Shown: one piece after another, positions 31,102 to 41,795 of the stretch
Layout: each line of letters begins with the position of its first letter
How positions within the stretch are numbered: the first letter of the stretch is position 1
Origin: Persicaria tinctoria
Lineage: Eukaryota > Streptophyta > Magnoliopsida > Caryophyllales > Polygonaceae
Direction: 5' to 3'
NCBI GenBank assembly: GCA_037127255.1
Contig: JBANSL010000008.1
Coordinates: forward strand, 37,213,373 to 37,277,372
DNA: 64,000 bases
Made by a program: the position numbers and the translations under genes
The notes under the pieces: model-generated
The model's database searches: none
What the model saw: only the letters and a program-made list of their open reading frames with translations
What the model was told of the DNA's origin: nothing

Positions 31102-34100
31102 TTGGAAGTTGTCGTAGAAGACCCCAAAGCTGTTTTTGAGGTTTTGCAAAAAGATGAAAAAGACTTGGGAGGTGCACCTAAGCCGGAGTTGAAGCCACTT
31201 CCTTCTACTTTGAGGTATGAATTATTGGGTACTAATTCCACTTATCCTGTGATTGTGAGTGCTAGCTTAAGTCTGGATGAAACTGAAAAGTTGTTGCATG
31301 AGCTTAGATTGCATAAGAAGGTTATAGGCTACACCATTGATGATTTGAAAGGGATTAGTCCCTCCATGTGCATGCATAGGATTTTGATGGAGGATGATCA
31401 TAAACCAACCCGAGAGCATCAAAGAAGGCTTAACCCTGACATGAAAGAAGTTGTGAAAAATGAAGTGCTTAAACTGTTAGATGCTGGTATTATTTTTCCT
31501 ATTTCTGATAGCAAATGGGTTAGTCCCGTTCATGTGGTTCCTAAGAAGGGGATGCTGGTATTATTTTTCCTATTTCTGATAGCAAATGGGTTAGTCCCGT
31601 TCATGTGGTTCCTAAGAAGGGGGGATGACTGTTGTTAAGAATAATAGGAATGAATTGATCCCCACTAGGACTATTACAGGTTGGAGAATGTGTATAGATT
31701 ATAGGAAGTTGAATGCCTCCACCCGAAAAGATCATTTCCCCCTTCCCTTCATAGATCAGATGCTTGAGAGGTTAGCTAAGCATTTTCATTACTGTTATTT
31801 GGATGGATATAGTGGATTCTTTCAGATTCCTATCCATCCAGATGATCAGGAAAAGACTATTTTCACTTGCCCTTACGACACCTTTGCATATAGGAGAATG
31901 CCTTTCGGTTTGTGTAATGCCCCTGCTACTTTTCAGCGTTGCATGATGGCCATATTTTCTGATTTCATTGAGGACATTATGGAAGTCTTCATGGATGACT
32001 TTTCTGTGTATGGTTCCTCTTTTGATGCTTGCTTGTCTAACTTGTCTCGAGTCTTGCAGCGTTGTGAAGAAGTGAACCTTGTCTTGAACTGGGAGAAATG
32101 TCATTTTATGGTAAGGGAAGGTATTGTCCTTGGTCATTTAGTTTCTGACCGTGGTATTGAGGTGGATCGAGCTAAGATAGATTTGATTGAGAAATCACCA
32201 CCCCCTACCTCGGTTAAGGGCGTTAGGAGTTTTCTAGGCCATGTTGGCTTTTACAGGAGGTTCATAAAGGATTTCTCCAAAATTGCTAAGCCTCTTTCTA
32301 ACTTGCTAATGAAAGATGTTACTTTTGATTTTTCTCTAGAGTGTCATGAGTCATTTTCCAGGTTGAAGGAGGCATTGATCTCAGCCCCTATTATGCAGTC
32401 TTCTGATTGGGATCTCCCATTCGAGATAATGTGTGATGCCAGCGACTACGCAGTTGGGGCCGTGTTGGGTCAGAAGAAGGATAACAAGCTCCATGCCATC
32501 TACTATGCCAGCAGGACTTTGGATGAAGCTCAGAGAAATTATGCCACAACAGAGAAGGAATTGCTTCCTATAGTCTTTTCTTTTGAGAAGTTTCGGTCTT
32601 ATCTAGTGCGTGCTAAGGTAATTGTGTATACGGATCATGCTGCGATCCGATACTTACTGCAAAAGAAAGATGCAAAGCCGCGTCTGATTAGGTGGATCCT
32701 TCTTCTCCAAGAGTTCGATTTGGAGATTAAGGACAAGAAAGGCACGGAGAACCTGGTTGTTGATCACTTGTCTAGGTTACCGCCGGAGCAACTAGAGCAC
32801 ACTTCATCTGAACCTCCCATCGATGAATCTTTTCCGGATGAGCATCTACTTGATTTCGCCGCTGAGATATTGAGCACCACTTCTGAGGTACCATGGTATG
32901 CTGATTTTGTGAATTACATTGTATGTAATGAGTTGCCGGGTGATCTGTCATTTCAGCAAAGGAAGAAATTCTTGAAGGAAGTTGTGCATTATTATTGGAG
33001 CGAGCCATACCTCTTTAAAAGGTGCTCCGATGGGCTTTTCAGGAGATGCATTCCGAGGGAAGAATTCCTTAGTGTCATCAAACATTGTCATTCTCTACCA
33101 GTTGGAGGTCATGCTAGCACCTCCAAGACTGTGGCCAAGGTATTTCAATCTGGTTTCTATTGGCCTACTATGTTCAAAGATGTTAGGGAATTTGTTGTTT
33201 CTTGTGATGAGTGTCAAAGGACAGGGAATATCTCGAGGAGAAATGAGATGCCACTGAATAGCATTTTAGAGGTTGAGTTATTTGATGTGTGGGGAATCGA
33301 CTTTATAGGACCATTTCCATCTTATGGGCCATACAAGTATATACTTGTGGCGGTGGACTATATGTCGAAATGGGTTGAAGTTGTGGCAACTCCCACTAAT
33401 GCTGCTAAGGTGGTCACAAAATTCATCAAGAATGTGATATTCTCGAGGTTTGGAGTTCCTCGATTTCTGATTAGTGATGGTGGTTCCCATTTTATTGAGA
33501 GAAATTTTGAGGCTTTGTTGAAGAAGTATGGGGTTCATCACCGAATTGCAACCCCATACCATCCTCAAACGAGTGGGCAAGTAGAGGTCTCCAACCGGGA
33601 GATCAAAAGCATCTTGGAGAAAACTGTATCTCGCTCCCGAAAGGATTGGGCGACAAAGTTAGATGATGTTTTGTGGGCTTACAGAACTGCTTTTAAGACT
33701 CCGATTGGTACTACTCCGTACAAGCTGGTGTACGGAAAATCTTTTCATCTCCCCGTTGAGTTGGAGCACAAAGCCTATTGGGCGATTAAGACACTAAATT
33801 TGGATATGAAGCTAGCGGGAGAAAAGCGGCAATTACAGTTGCAGGAGCTTGAGGAGCTGCGTTTGGAGGCTTATGAGAATGCCAAGATTTACAAAGAGAG
33901 AAATAAAAAGTGGCATGACAAGCACATCTCACCTAAGGAGCTTCAAGAAGGCGACCTCGTCTTACTCTTCAACTCGAGGTTGAGATTGTTTTCGGGCAAG
34001 TTAAAGTCGAGATGGAGTGGCCATTTTACGGTAATTAAAGAAGGTTTATCCACATGGTGCTGTTGATGTTTGGAGTGAAAGGACTGGCGAGTTCAAGGTA

Positions 34101-34183
34101 AATGGGCAAAGGTTGAAGAAGTATTTCATCGGGCATCCGATCGAGAGGGTCATTTCCGTCGACCGTCTTGATCCAAGCACTTG
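31102..34183 (+). pseudogene. Athila-like RT-RNase H-integrase
   Basis: The RT N-terminal part (31102-31550) is separated from the rest by a 71-bp tandem duplication (31481-31551 copied at 31552-31622) that shifts the frame. From 31625 the frame is open to 34066: RT with FMDDFSVYG, RNase H with CDASDYAVG and [11 protein letters not shown], and integrase with a zinc-binding H...H...CDEC and catalytic D, D, E all present ([27 protein letters not shown]). One extra G near 34045 shifts the last segment, which otherwise would end at about 34183. Apart from these two frame changes the enzymatic core looks intact. Confidence 0.9.
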
Positions 34184-34278
34184 AAGGTGATGGAAGGTCG
34201 GCTTCAGACCTTAAACCAGCGCTTCTCGAGAGGCAACCCGAGGTAAGTCTTCCTTTCGGTTGGTTTAAAAAAAAAGAA

Positions 34279-35035
34279 GAGATAATCGGAGGATTTAGAC
34301 CCTTTTCCATAATTTCTTTAGTTAATAGACCCCATAATAAATCTTTTAAGTATATAGACCCTTTTGTTGGTGTTATTACTTGTTTGCCCTTAATTGTTTT
34401 AGCTTAATAAAAAAATTAATATACTTTAATCATAAAATTGAAAACTATTTTTAAAATTAAATATAGTTAAAGATAATTATATATATTTTTTGAAATTCTA
34501 CATTATTCTAATACGAGGATGCACTAATTTATAGCATAACATATATATATTGATATTAGCTTTGTTTGTAATATTTACATATACGATTAGAGTAATCAGT
34601 TACAATACATTTACAATATAAATATTGTATTTATTGTAATACATGAATAATTACACTAAATGACTCATTGTATTACAATATGGAATCTCTACGGTAGTAA
34701 TATTGTATTACAATAAACATGACATACACACAAGTTATTATGTTACAATAATTAATAATTTAATTGTAATGTAGGTCCTTAGATATGTTTATTAGGGATT
34801 GAATATAATAAATTATTATTTTTTTCCTTATCGTATTTATTATATTTAATTTGATGATTTTTAATTTTACCCATTTTTCAAATTTATTATTAAAGATGTT
34901 AACTTTAAAAAAAAAAAAGCATTGAGGGTATAAATGGAACAATATATAGGAAAAGGTCTATATAATTAAAGAAGTTATTATGGGGTTTATAAACTTAAAA
35001 AAACAATGAAAAGGATCTATAAAGCTCATTATCTC
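34279..35035. mobile_element. TIR element inserted in the Athila 3' spacer
   Basis: The left end gagataatcggaggattt and the right end (inverted gagataatgagctttata) begin an imperfect inverted repeat of about 90 bp that shares phrases such as atagaccccataata. A-tracts on both sides (about nine A) could be the target duplication. The interior is AT-rich and non-coding. It is probably MULE-like, but the superfamily is uncertain. Confidence 0.55.
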
Positions 35036-35873
35036 AAAAAAAAATTGGTATTTCCGGAAGGGAGTAGACCGCCACTCGGTCGAGTGTTTATTCCACTCGG
35101 CCGAGTGGAATCTGCCCAGAATTTCACACAAAAAAATAAACAAAATCAGTTTTATTTATTTTTTATTTATTTCTTTTCCTTCTTTCTTTTTCTCTCCTCC
35201 TTCACTCGCCCTTCTTGTCCCAAACTCGACCCTCATGTGGAACGCTTCTGCTCTCACTCGTCTCTCGTTCTCTCACTCACTCGCCCTTTCACTCAGCCCC
35301 ACCTCACCGGTGCACCTGTCGCTGTCACAAGCCGGCGCCGCCTCCCAGTGCTGCCCTGCAACCGCCAGCGCCACCCAGACGAGCCGCCACTCCCATTCCT
35401 CTCTCTTTTCTCCATTGCTAGTCTCTCTTTTCTCCTCTTTTTCTTCACGAACTTGGTAAGTTTCCTCCTCTTCTAATCTCTTTTGCTCAGATTCGGTTAC
35501 TTCTTCAACTAATTTGAGGTTTGAATGGTTGTTTTGAGGAATTAAAATTGTTAGGGTTTGTGGAGATTGAGTTTGGGAAAATTGGGGTTTTGAGGATTGG
35601 ATGAGTTTATAAGTGAATTTGTGCTTGTGCATCTCTTGAGTTTGTTTGTTAATGGTTAATGTGGAAATATGGTTGAATTTTGAGGAAATTTTGATGAATG
35701 TGGTTAAATTTGATTGTTGGAGGAGATGAATGTGTTGTTGAATTTTTCCAAGTCTTGTGTGCATTCCAATAAATCTTGTGGCTTGCTTGAATTTTATTGA
35801 GCTTGAGGGTGTTCTTAGGGTGATCTTGTACCCATGGTTTACTTGAAATTCTTGTTATGGGGTGGGGTGAAAT
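35036..35873. other. Athila 3' spacer, pyrimidine-rich leader-like region
   Basis: It starts with two cactcgg..cgagtg palindromes (about 35073 and 35095), followed by a strongly pyrimidine-rich stretch and then sequence typical of a plant leader or intron. Several overlapping ORFs here have no recognisable domain and biased composition, so none is called. It may be the leader of a subgenomic mRNA for the downstream ORF. Confidence 0.4.
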
Positions 35874-37025
35874 TAAATGAAACATTGTCCTCAATGAGAC
35901 CAGAAAAAGTAAAATGAGATAGGGTACTCACAATTTGGTGATTAGCGCGAAGGGTAAGTGTCTAGAAAGTATCCGACTCGCCCTCAACCGAGTCATCAGC
36001 AACCTCATCATGTGAGTCGTTCTGCTCTTCCTCCTCTTCCTCGTCAGAGTCCTCTTGATGCTCCTCTTCTTGTCGAGACTGCAAGTTGCGTAGTTGGGTG
36101 TCGATAGCATTAAAGCGCCCATCGAAGTAAGATCGCAGCCGCCCGAATTAGTAATCAAAATAAGCTCTATCACTGGTAAACTGAGGAGGCTCGCTCGACG
36201 CATCGTCCATGTAGTCAGCAACGGCTGGGGCAAGAGAGGTCCTAGAGGGCCCAGCAGCATCAGAAGGCTGCGCAACTGCAGCGCCGTAGAGAGTGTCCAA
36301 GTGGGCTGAAATCCCGTCATACCAGTTGTGTGCATTCTGGACCGTCAGGTGCGGTGGAAGGGGGGGCGGTAAATGGCGCTTCGCCGTAGACCTATCCTTA
36401 CAGAAGGCTTGCTCCCCGTTGAACACAAGAATCTGACAACGCTCTAGCCCCTCGGATCGAGTGAGCGTTGTCAGATTCTTGTGTTCAACGGGGAGCAAGC
36501 CTTCTGTAAGGATAGGTCTACGGCGAAGCGCCATTTACCGCTCCCCCTTCCACCGCACCTGACGGTCCAGAATGCATACAACTGGTATGACGGGATTTCA
36601 GCCCACTTGGACACTCTCTACGGCGCTATAGCTGCGCAACCTTCTGATGTTGTTGGGTCCTCTAGGACCTCTCGTGCCCCAGCCGTTTCTGACTACATGG
36701 ACGCTGCGCCGAGCGAGCCTCCTGAGTTTACCAGTGATAGAGCTTATTTTGATTACCAGTTCGACCAGCTGCGATCTTACTTCGATGGGCGCTTTAATGC
36801 TATCGACACCCAGCTACGCAACTTGCAATCTCGACAAGAAGAGGAGCATCAAGAGGACTCTGACGAGGAAGAGCAGAACAACTCAGATGATGAGATTGCT
36901 GATGACTCGGTTGAGGGCGAGTCAGATACTTTCTAGATACTTACCCTCCGCGCTAATCACCAATTTGTGAGTATCCTATCTCATTTTACTTTTTTCTGGT
37001 CTTATTGAGGACAATGTTTCATTTA
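35874..37025. repeat. ~570-bp inverted repeat (palindrome) in the Athila element
   Basis: Arms 35874-36444 and 36463-37025 are inverted copies with roughly 95% identity, separated by an 18-bp spacer (36445-36462). Both arms encode the same protein segment in opposite directions. Confidence 0.93.
36481..36936 (+). pseudogene. C-terminal part of the Athila third ORF
   Basis: 151 codons with NGEQAFCKDRSTAKRHLP, HLTVQNAYNWYDGISAHLD and an acidic end rich in Glu/Asp (EEEHQEDSDEEEQ). The inverted arm carries a second copy on the minus strand. This style of sequence is seen in the extra 3' ORF of plant Athila elements. The N-terminal part is missing because the palindrome replaces it. The function is not known. 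Confidence 0.5.
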
Positions 37026-38330
37026 AGTATGGGGTGGGGTGAACTTCACATTTGGTGTACTATTTGTGTCTTTTTCCTTTTGTTTTTTGTTTCTATTAAG
37101 AGTCTTCACTTTTATTATTATCTTATTTGTCATGTGTATATCTTGTGTCATGTATATATTTTTATGAGTCTTGCTTCTTTTGAACTTTTGGACCTAAATC
37201 TGATTCTGGAATGTTGCGGTGGTTGGAATATTTGATGATTGATTGAGCATTGAGCTGATGCCTTGTTTGACTAGATAACATGTATATCCTCTTGCTCGAT
37301 TATGTGTATATCTCGCCTCATACTTGGATACTCGAGCTTGTCAACGCATTATTGGGTTTATGTGCACAAATTGAAATATGATTGAGGCAGTTTGTCAGCC
37401 CATTTATTCTTACCTACCCTTGCATTTGACCATCTACTTGGAGCCTTCTGAGTCTTAGAAGCTTGTTTCTTTGGTAGCTCCAGAAGATTTTCATAGCCCG
37501 CTATTTGCCTTTACCTAATCCGGGATTTTGGGTTATGATAGTGTGTTTTGTTGTGTGGATGTGCTTAAGTATGAGATGATTTCTCTTGATTGTGATTGAA
37601 AAGGAAACAAAGAAGAAAAAAAAGAGAAAAGTCTTGGGATAAGAGGATGATAAAATTCACTCTTTTGCAAAAGTCAAGAAAGAAAAAAAAAATACGGTTA
37701 GTAACCGATCCTGCTTGTGGAGAATAAAATTCACACAAGGAGGAAGAAGTGCAAAGTGAGATGGCCAAGACACTTAGTAACCGGGTGCATTCATCACAAA
37801 TGTTTGTATTCGCATAAAACGGTGTCAAGGCTAGAGAGTGAAGAAAAATAAAACAATTAAAAAGAGAAGAAAAAAAAGGAAGGAAAAACAGAATTTTTTG
37901 ATGTGGTTGACAAAAGCGAAGATGAAAAAGTTGTTGTGATGGAGCTTGTTTGATGGATTGGTATGAATTCGTTTCTCTGAAGTTGGTGTTTCTTCCGGTT
38001 GTTCTCGCATGATCCTTTTTCCCGGATTTTAGCACCAAATGGCCTAAATTTTTCCATACCTAACTGTTTCTGCCTTAGCCCCATCATAACCTTATAAAGT
38101 CCTCATGATTTTGTTGTGTGCACAATTCCAAGCGTTGGAGATTTCTGAGATTGTTCAAGCTTTGTGGATGATGAGTTTTGAGGTTGAGATTTGAAGAGCT
38201 AGTCAAGCTTTGTTGTTGGCTATGATATGCTAGGACGGCATTCGTTGAATATTTTGAAATAGTAGATGCTATTTTGTGATTATTGTCTTAGTCTTGCTTG
38301 GGGACAAGCAAGGTTGAGTATGGGGTATTT
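37026..38330. other. Athila 3' untranslated region
   Basis: No gene is recognised. It ends with an A/G-rich stretch, and gttgagtatggggtatttt just before the right LTR is the likely polypurine tract region. Purine-rich runs lie near 37610-37690 and 37850-37900. Confidence 0.5.
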
Positions 38331-39554
38331 TGATAGCATCTATTTAGCGATGATTATAGGGCATGTTTGCATCGGGTTTAGGGCCTTTGAGTTGAGTATT
38401 ATATATATTTTTTGCCCTTTTTGGTTTGGTTTGGTGGAATCAGTGTCTACCACTCGTTTGCTATGATTTCAGGTGCTTTTGAATGGTTTTGGTGCCAATG
38501 AGAGAGCTAAAGGAGAATGACAAACTTCGAGGCTTTTCGGTGCACTTGGAAGGCGTCAAAGATGAACTAGGAGGGACGGAATCAAGGATATGGAGCACCG
38601 GAATCGTGACGAGCTTGGAAAAAGACAAAGAAGTAAGGAAGCCCAGACACTCGGCCGAGTGCTCCAGACACTCGAGCAGTTATAGTCTCGAGTGGCCTCC
38701 AGTACCTTACAAAACCAAACACTCGGCCGAGTGCCTTGGACACTCGAGATGTGTTATGCCTGAGTGTCGCCCCCTGAACCGTTTTTCTTCCGTTTTTAAT
38801 TTATTTTTATTGAGGGGTATTTAAGGGACGTTTTTTAGAGAACTAGTGCCGAAAAATCTGACATTGTTGAGAGCTATTTGGAAGCTTTGGGAGATTGGAG
38901 ATTCTTGGACATACTTTGTTCGATTCATCAAATCCTGGTAATTTTACATTGTTGTTTCTGCTGTCCAATGTTTATCTTGCCTTCTATGATTGAATCAAGC
39001 ATGAACTTCTCCATGAGTTGCTAGATTTCTTGTTCTAGGGTTGGGATTATCCCGACCATGCGGAAATAGGCTTGTTCTTAGTATCTTTCGAATGATTTCT
39101 GAATTAGATTGTGCTTTAATCGTGTTGTGCTTATTCTGATTGATGCGAGTCGATTAGATCATATTTAGGGTTTGAAATCGAAAGACGAGAAACCTAAATT
39201 GGAATTTAGATGGTGATTTGAGACCGAAAGGTGATGCGCGATTACCTTAGATAACCTACCTCCACAATTTGATTTTGGAATCACTCGAGCGAGAAAATAT
39301 TTTATGCCTATTGATGATGCATTGTTAGTAAATCCTTAATCCTAGAACGCCTTCCATATATATATATTTCTCAACACTTAATCGGTTTTCTTGGTTACTT
39401 TATACACATAAACTCTCAAATCTGCTTGTTACTTTTGAACTTGGTCGAACTAGCTCGGAATTACCGTCGATACTCCTCCGGTTCTTGTGGATACGACACT
39501 TGATTACTACAACTGAACCCCATACACTTGTGGGTGTAGGTTCTTAGCCTATCA
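38331..39554 (+). repeat. 3' LTR of the Athila-like element, 250-bp deleted
   Basis: 1224 bp, homologous to 27088-28561. At about 39224 the phrase gagaccgaaag joins directly to gtgatgcgcg, whereas the left LTR has 250 bp between the equivalent points. The rest differs by scattered substitutions. Confidence 0.93.
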
Positions 39555-40860
39555 CATTGCATGTCCAATGGTCCAGCCAGAATTTTATGTTCTGTCTGTT
39601 TCCAATTGACCAACGGATTCCTTGTTTGAATAAAGGTATTAGTTTAGTCAACTGGGTCCACTGTCAGGAAGTGGCCCCCCTTTTGTTATAATTTAGAAGT
39701 TATTGTTTTAGATATTTAAGTGGTAAGGCTTAAATATATAAAACCAGCAATTTAAGCTGGAATCTGCTAAAATTTTCCATAGCAATTTAAGTTGTAAGGC
39801 TTTGTTCATGTCTTCTGATGTACGTAGACCCAATCCTCAATTGGATTTAGATTTGCAGATCTCAAACCAGCTGATTAATGGTTTGTGGTTTGGCCTCTTG
39901 TTCCAAATGAAATTTCTATTTATTTTATCGAGTTCTGTATGTATTTATTTTGGTAATAAGAAACATTGCATCAGGTGCAGTGGTTTGGCAGATAAGGTTG
40001 TTTTTATCAGAGTACAATGACCAACTTGGGAGAGACCATTAGCATTCCAACGCTGGAGCTGAGCTTTAGTCGTATTTATTAATTCTTCAAAATCTGCTTT
40101 GGTTGTGCGACCACTAATGACCGGGCATCCAAGATAGTTCCCCTAGGTTAGTTGTATAGGCAATTTCCAATTCATTACCGATAAGCTGGTTTTGGTATCT
40201 TTCTACGTTTATTGATGTTTGAAATTGAGATTTATGCATGTTTACTCTTTGATCTGAAATCGATGAGTATTCCGTAAGTATGTTGTTAATCTGATGACAT
40301 GTTGTGAGTGTTGCATAAGCAAAGATGACAATGTCATCTGCAAAGGCCAAGTATGGAATTCTTGTTCCGTTTCGTGTTATGCTTATCCCTAAATGACTTT
40401 GGGCTTTTGCAGATTCTAGTTGTAATCCCCTACCAAGTATTTCTGATAGAATAAGAAATAGGTACGGTGACAGTGGGTCCCCTTGTCTAAGTCCTCTTTG
40501 GGGTGTTACTAATTATGTGGGCTCGCTATTTACCAAGGACGAGTATGTTACTGTAGTTCTGCATTCCTTGATCTAACCCGAGAATCGATCAGAGAAGCCA
40601 AATTTGTCTAAAAATGCAAGCATGAAGTTCCAATCTACCAAGTCAAAAGTTTTTTTCATGTCTAGTTTTACTGTCATCCATCCAATGGATCCTTTTTTCT
40701 TTGAAAAAGAATGAAAGATCTCATTTGCGATTAGAATATTGTCTTGTATGATCCTTCCTGATGTAAAGGCACTTTGTAGCGGGTTAATTATTTTGGGGAT
40801 ATTTAAAATCTTTTCATTTGGTTTCTTCTCCCTCGACCGATTCCACGAACCAGGTTTTGA
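39555..40860 (-). pseudogene. LINE relic A, 5' part (reverse transcriptase)
   Basis: The minus strand encodes RGLRQGDPLSPYLFLILSEI and YLAFADDIVIFA, the classic RT motifs of plant L1-type LINEs (FADD catalytic centre). Frame breaks are frequent. It starts abruptly at about 40860, so it is 5'-truncated. It continues in 26561-27087 and 24430-25091 across the two LTR-element insertions. Confidence 0.8.
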
Positions 40861-41795
40861 TAGTAATTAACACCCAACTAATAGTCAACATTGATCTATA
40901 AATAAATAAATAAAAATTGGTGGCATACACTTTTGATTTGGATTTATTGACATGGGTTTTTGACTAAAATGATCCATACTAAATTACTAATGTTATTTCA
41001 TCATGAACGACATGAAGTATTACTCTCATTATACATTTTATCTATTTATAAGATAATTTTAAATAAATTATATTCAATGCTTTCATACTTTAGAAAGGAT
41101 TTACGATTCAGATAAAAACTTAAATATTTCAGACAAAAATAATACTCCATTCGTTAACTAAAACATGTCATTTTAGTATAAATCTTGTTAAGAAAAAAAA
41201 TGTAATTTTATGTATTTTGTCATCCACTTTACAAAATTACCCTAATAATTAGATAGTCATTAGTAATAATTAGGAGTATAAGTGTATTTTTGTTTGTTCT
41301 CTTAAAAAGTGTACATATTTTTAAAATGACAAGTTTTAATTAACGGAAGAAGTATGAATTTACTAGGTTTGCATCACATGCGATATCTATGGATTTACAC
41401 CACTCCCATTTTATAGAATGTATAATGTAAAAATTCATATCAATAATGTACAATGTAAAAAATGTCAACTAAGATCTCATTTATGAACTCCAATGTTTAA
41501 GCATTGCTTTATAAGAACACGCTATTGACCAACTCTGCCTAAATTTTCTGCCTTCGTCGATGAATTTCATGACATATAACTAATGATGTATGTAATGTAA
41601 GTATGTGGACATTATACACTAATGTTACAATGTGATGAACTGGTGACACATAGCTACTCAAAAACTCACTCATTCTAGCCAAAATGATGATGATGATGAT
41701 GATGATGATGAAATGAATGAAATAACACAAGCTAACTCACAAGAAAACTGTGGGGGCAAGATCTGTACAAGCAACCATTCGGGGGCGAATGAAGC
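40861..41795. other. Intergenic DNA with a Stowaway relic and (GAT)n
   Basis: AT-rich. It holds the degenerate Stowaway at 41145-41352 and a (GAT)n microsatellite at 41683-41710. The stretch next to the stop of the glucosyltransferase gene (41540-41795) is probably its 3' UTR. Confidence 0.5.
41145..41352. mobile_element. Degenerate Stowaway MITE
   Basis: It begins ctccattcgttaactaaaacatgtc and ends acaagttttaattaacggaagaag with TA on both sides. It is the same subfamily as 211-463 but with decayed termini. Confidence 0.7.

Larger units (their letters stand above)
27088..39554 (+). mobile_element. Full-length Athila-like Ty3/gypsy retrotransposon
   Basis: LTRs are 27088-28561 (1474 bp) and 38331-39554 (1224 bp), starting tgatagcatc and ending agcctatca. 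The 5-bp duplication cattg flanks the element (27083-27087, 39555-39559). A primer site complementary to tRNA-Asp follows the left LTR. Gag, protease, RT, RNase H and integrase read forward but with several frame breaks. The long 3' spacer holds a TIR insertion and a large palindrome. The element sits inside LINE relic A. The right LTR is 250 bp shorter through one internal deletion. Confidence 0.95.

Noticed and set aside
35006..35476. 156-codon ORF and overlapping ORFs in the Athila spacer
   Set aside because: Composition follows the pyrimidine-rich DNA, with no domain and no homologous frame in other parts.
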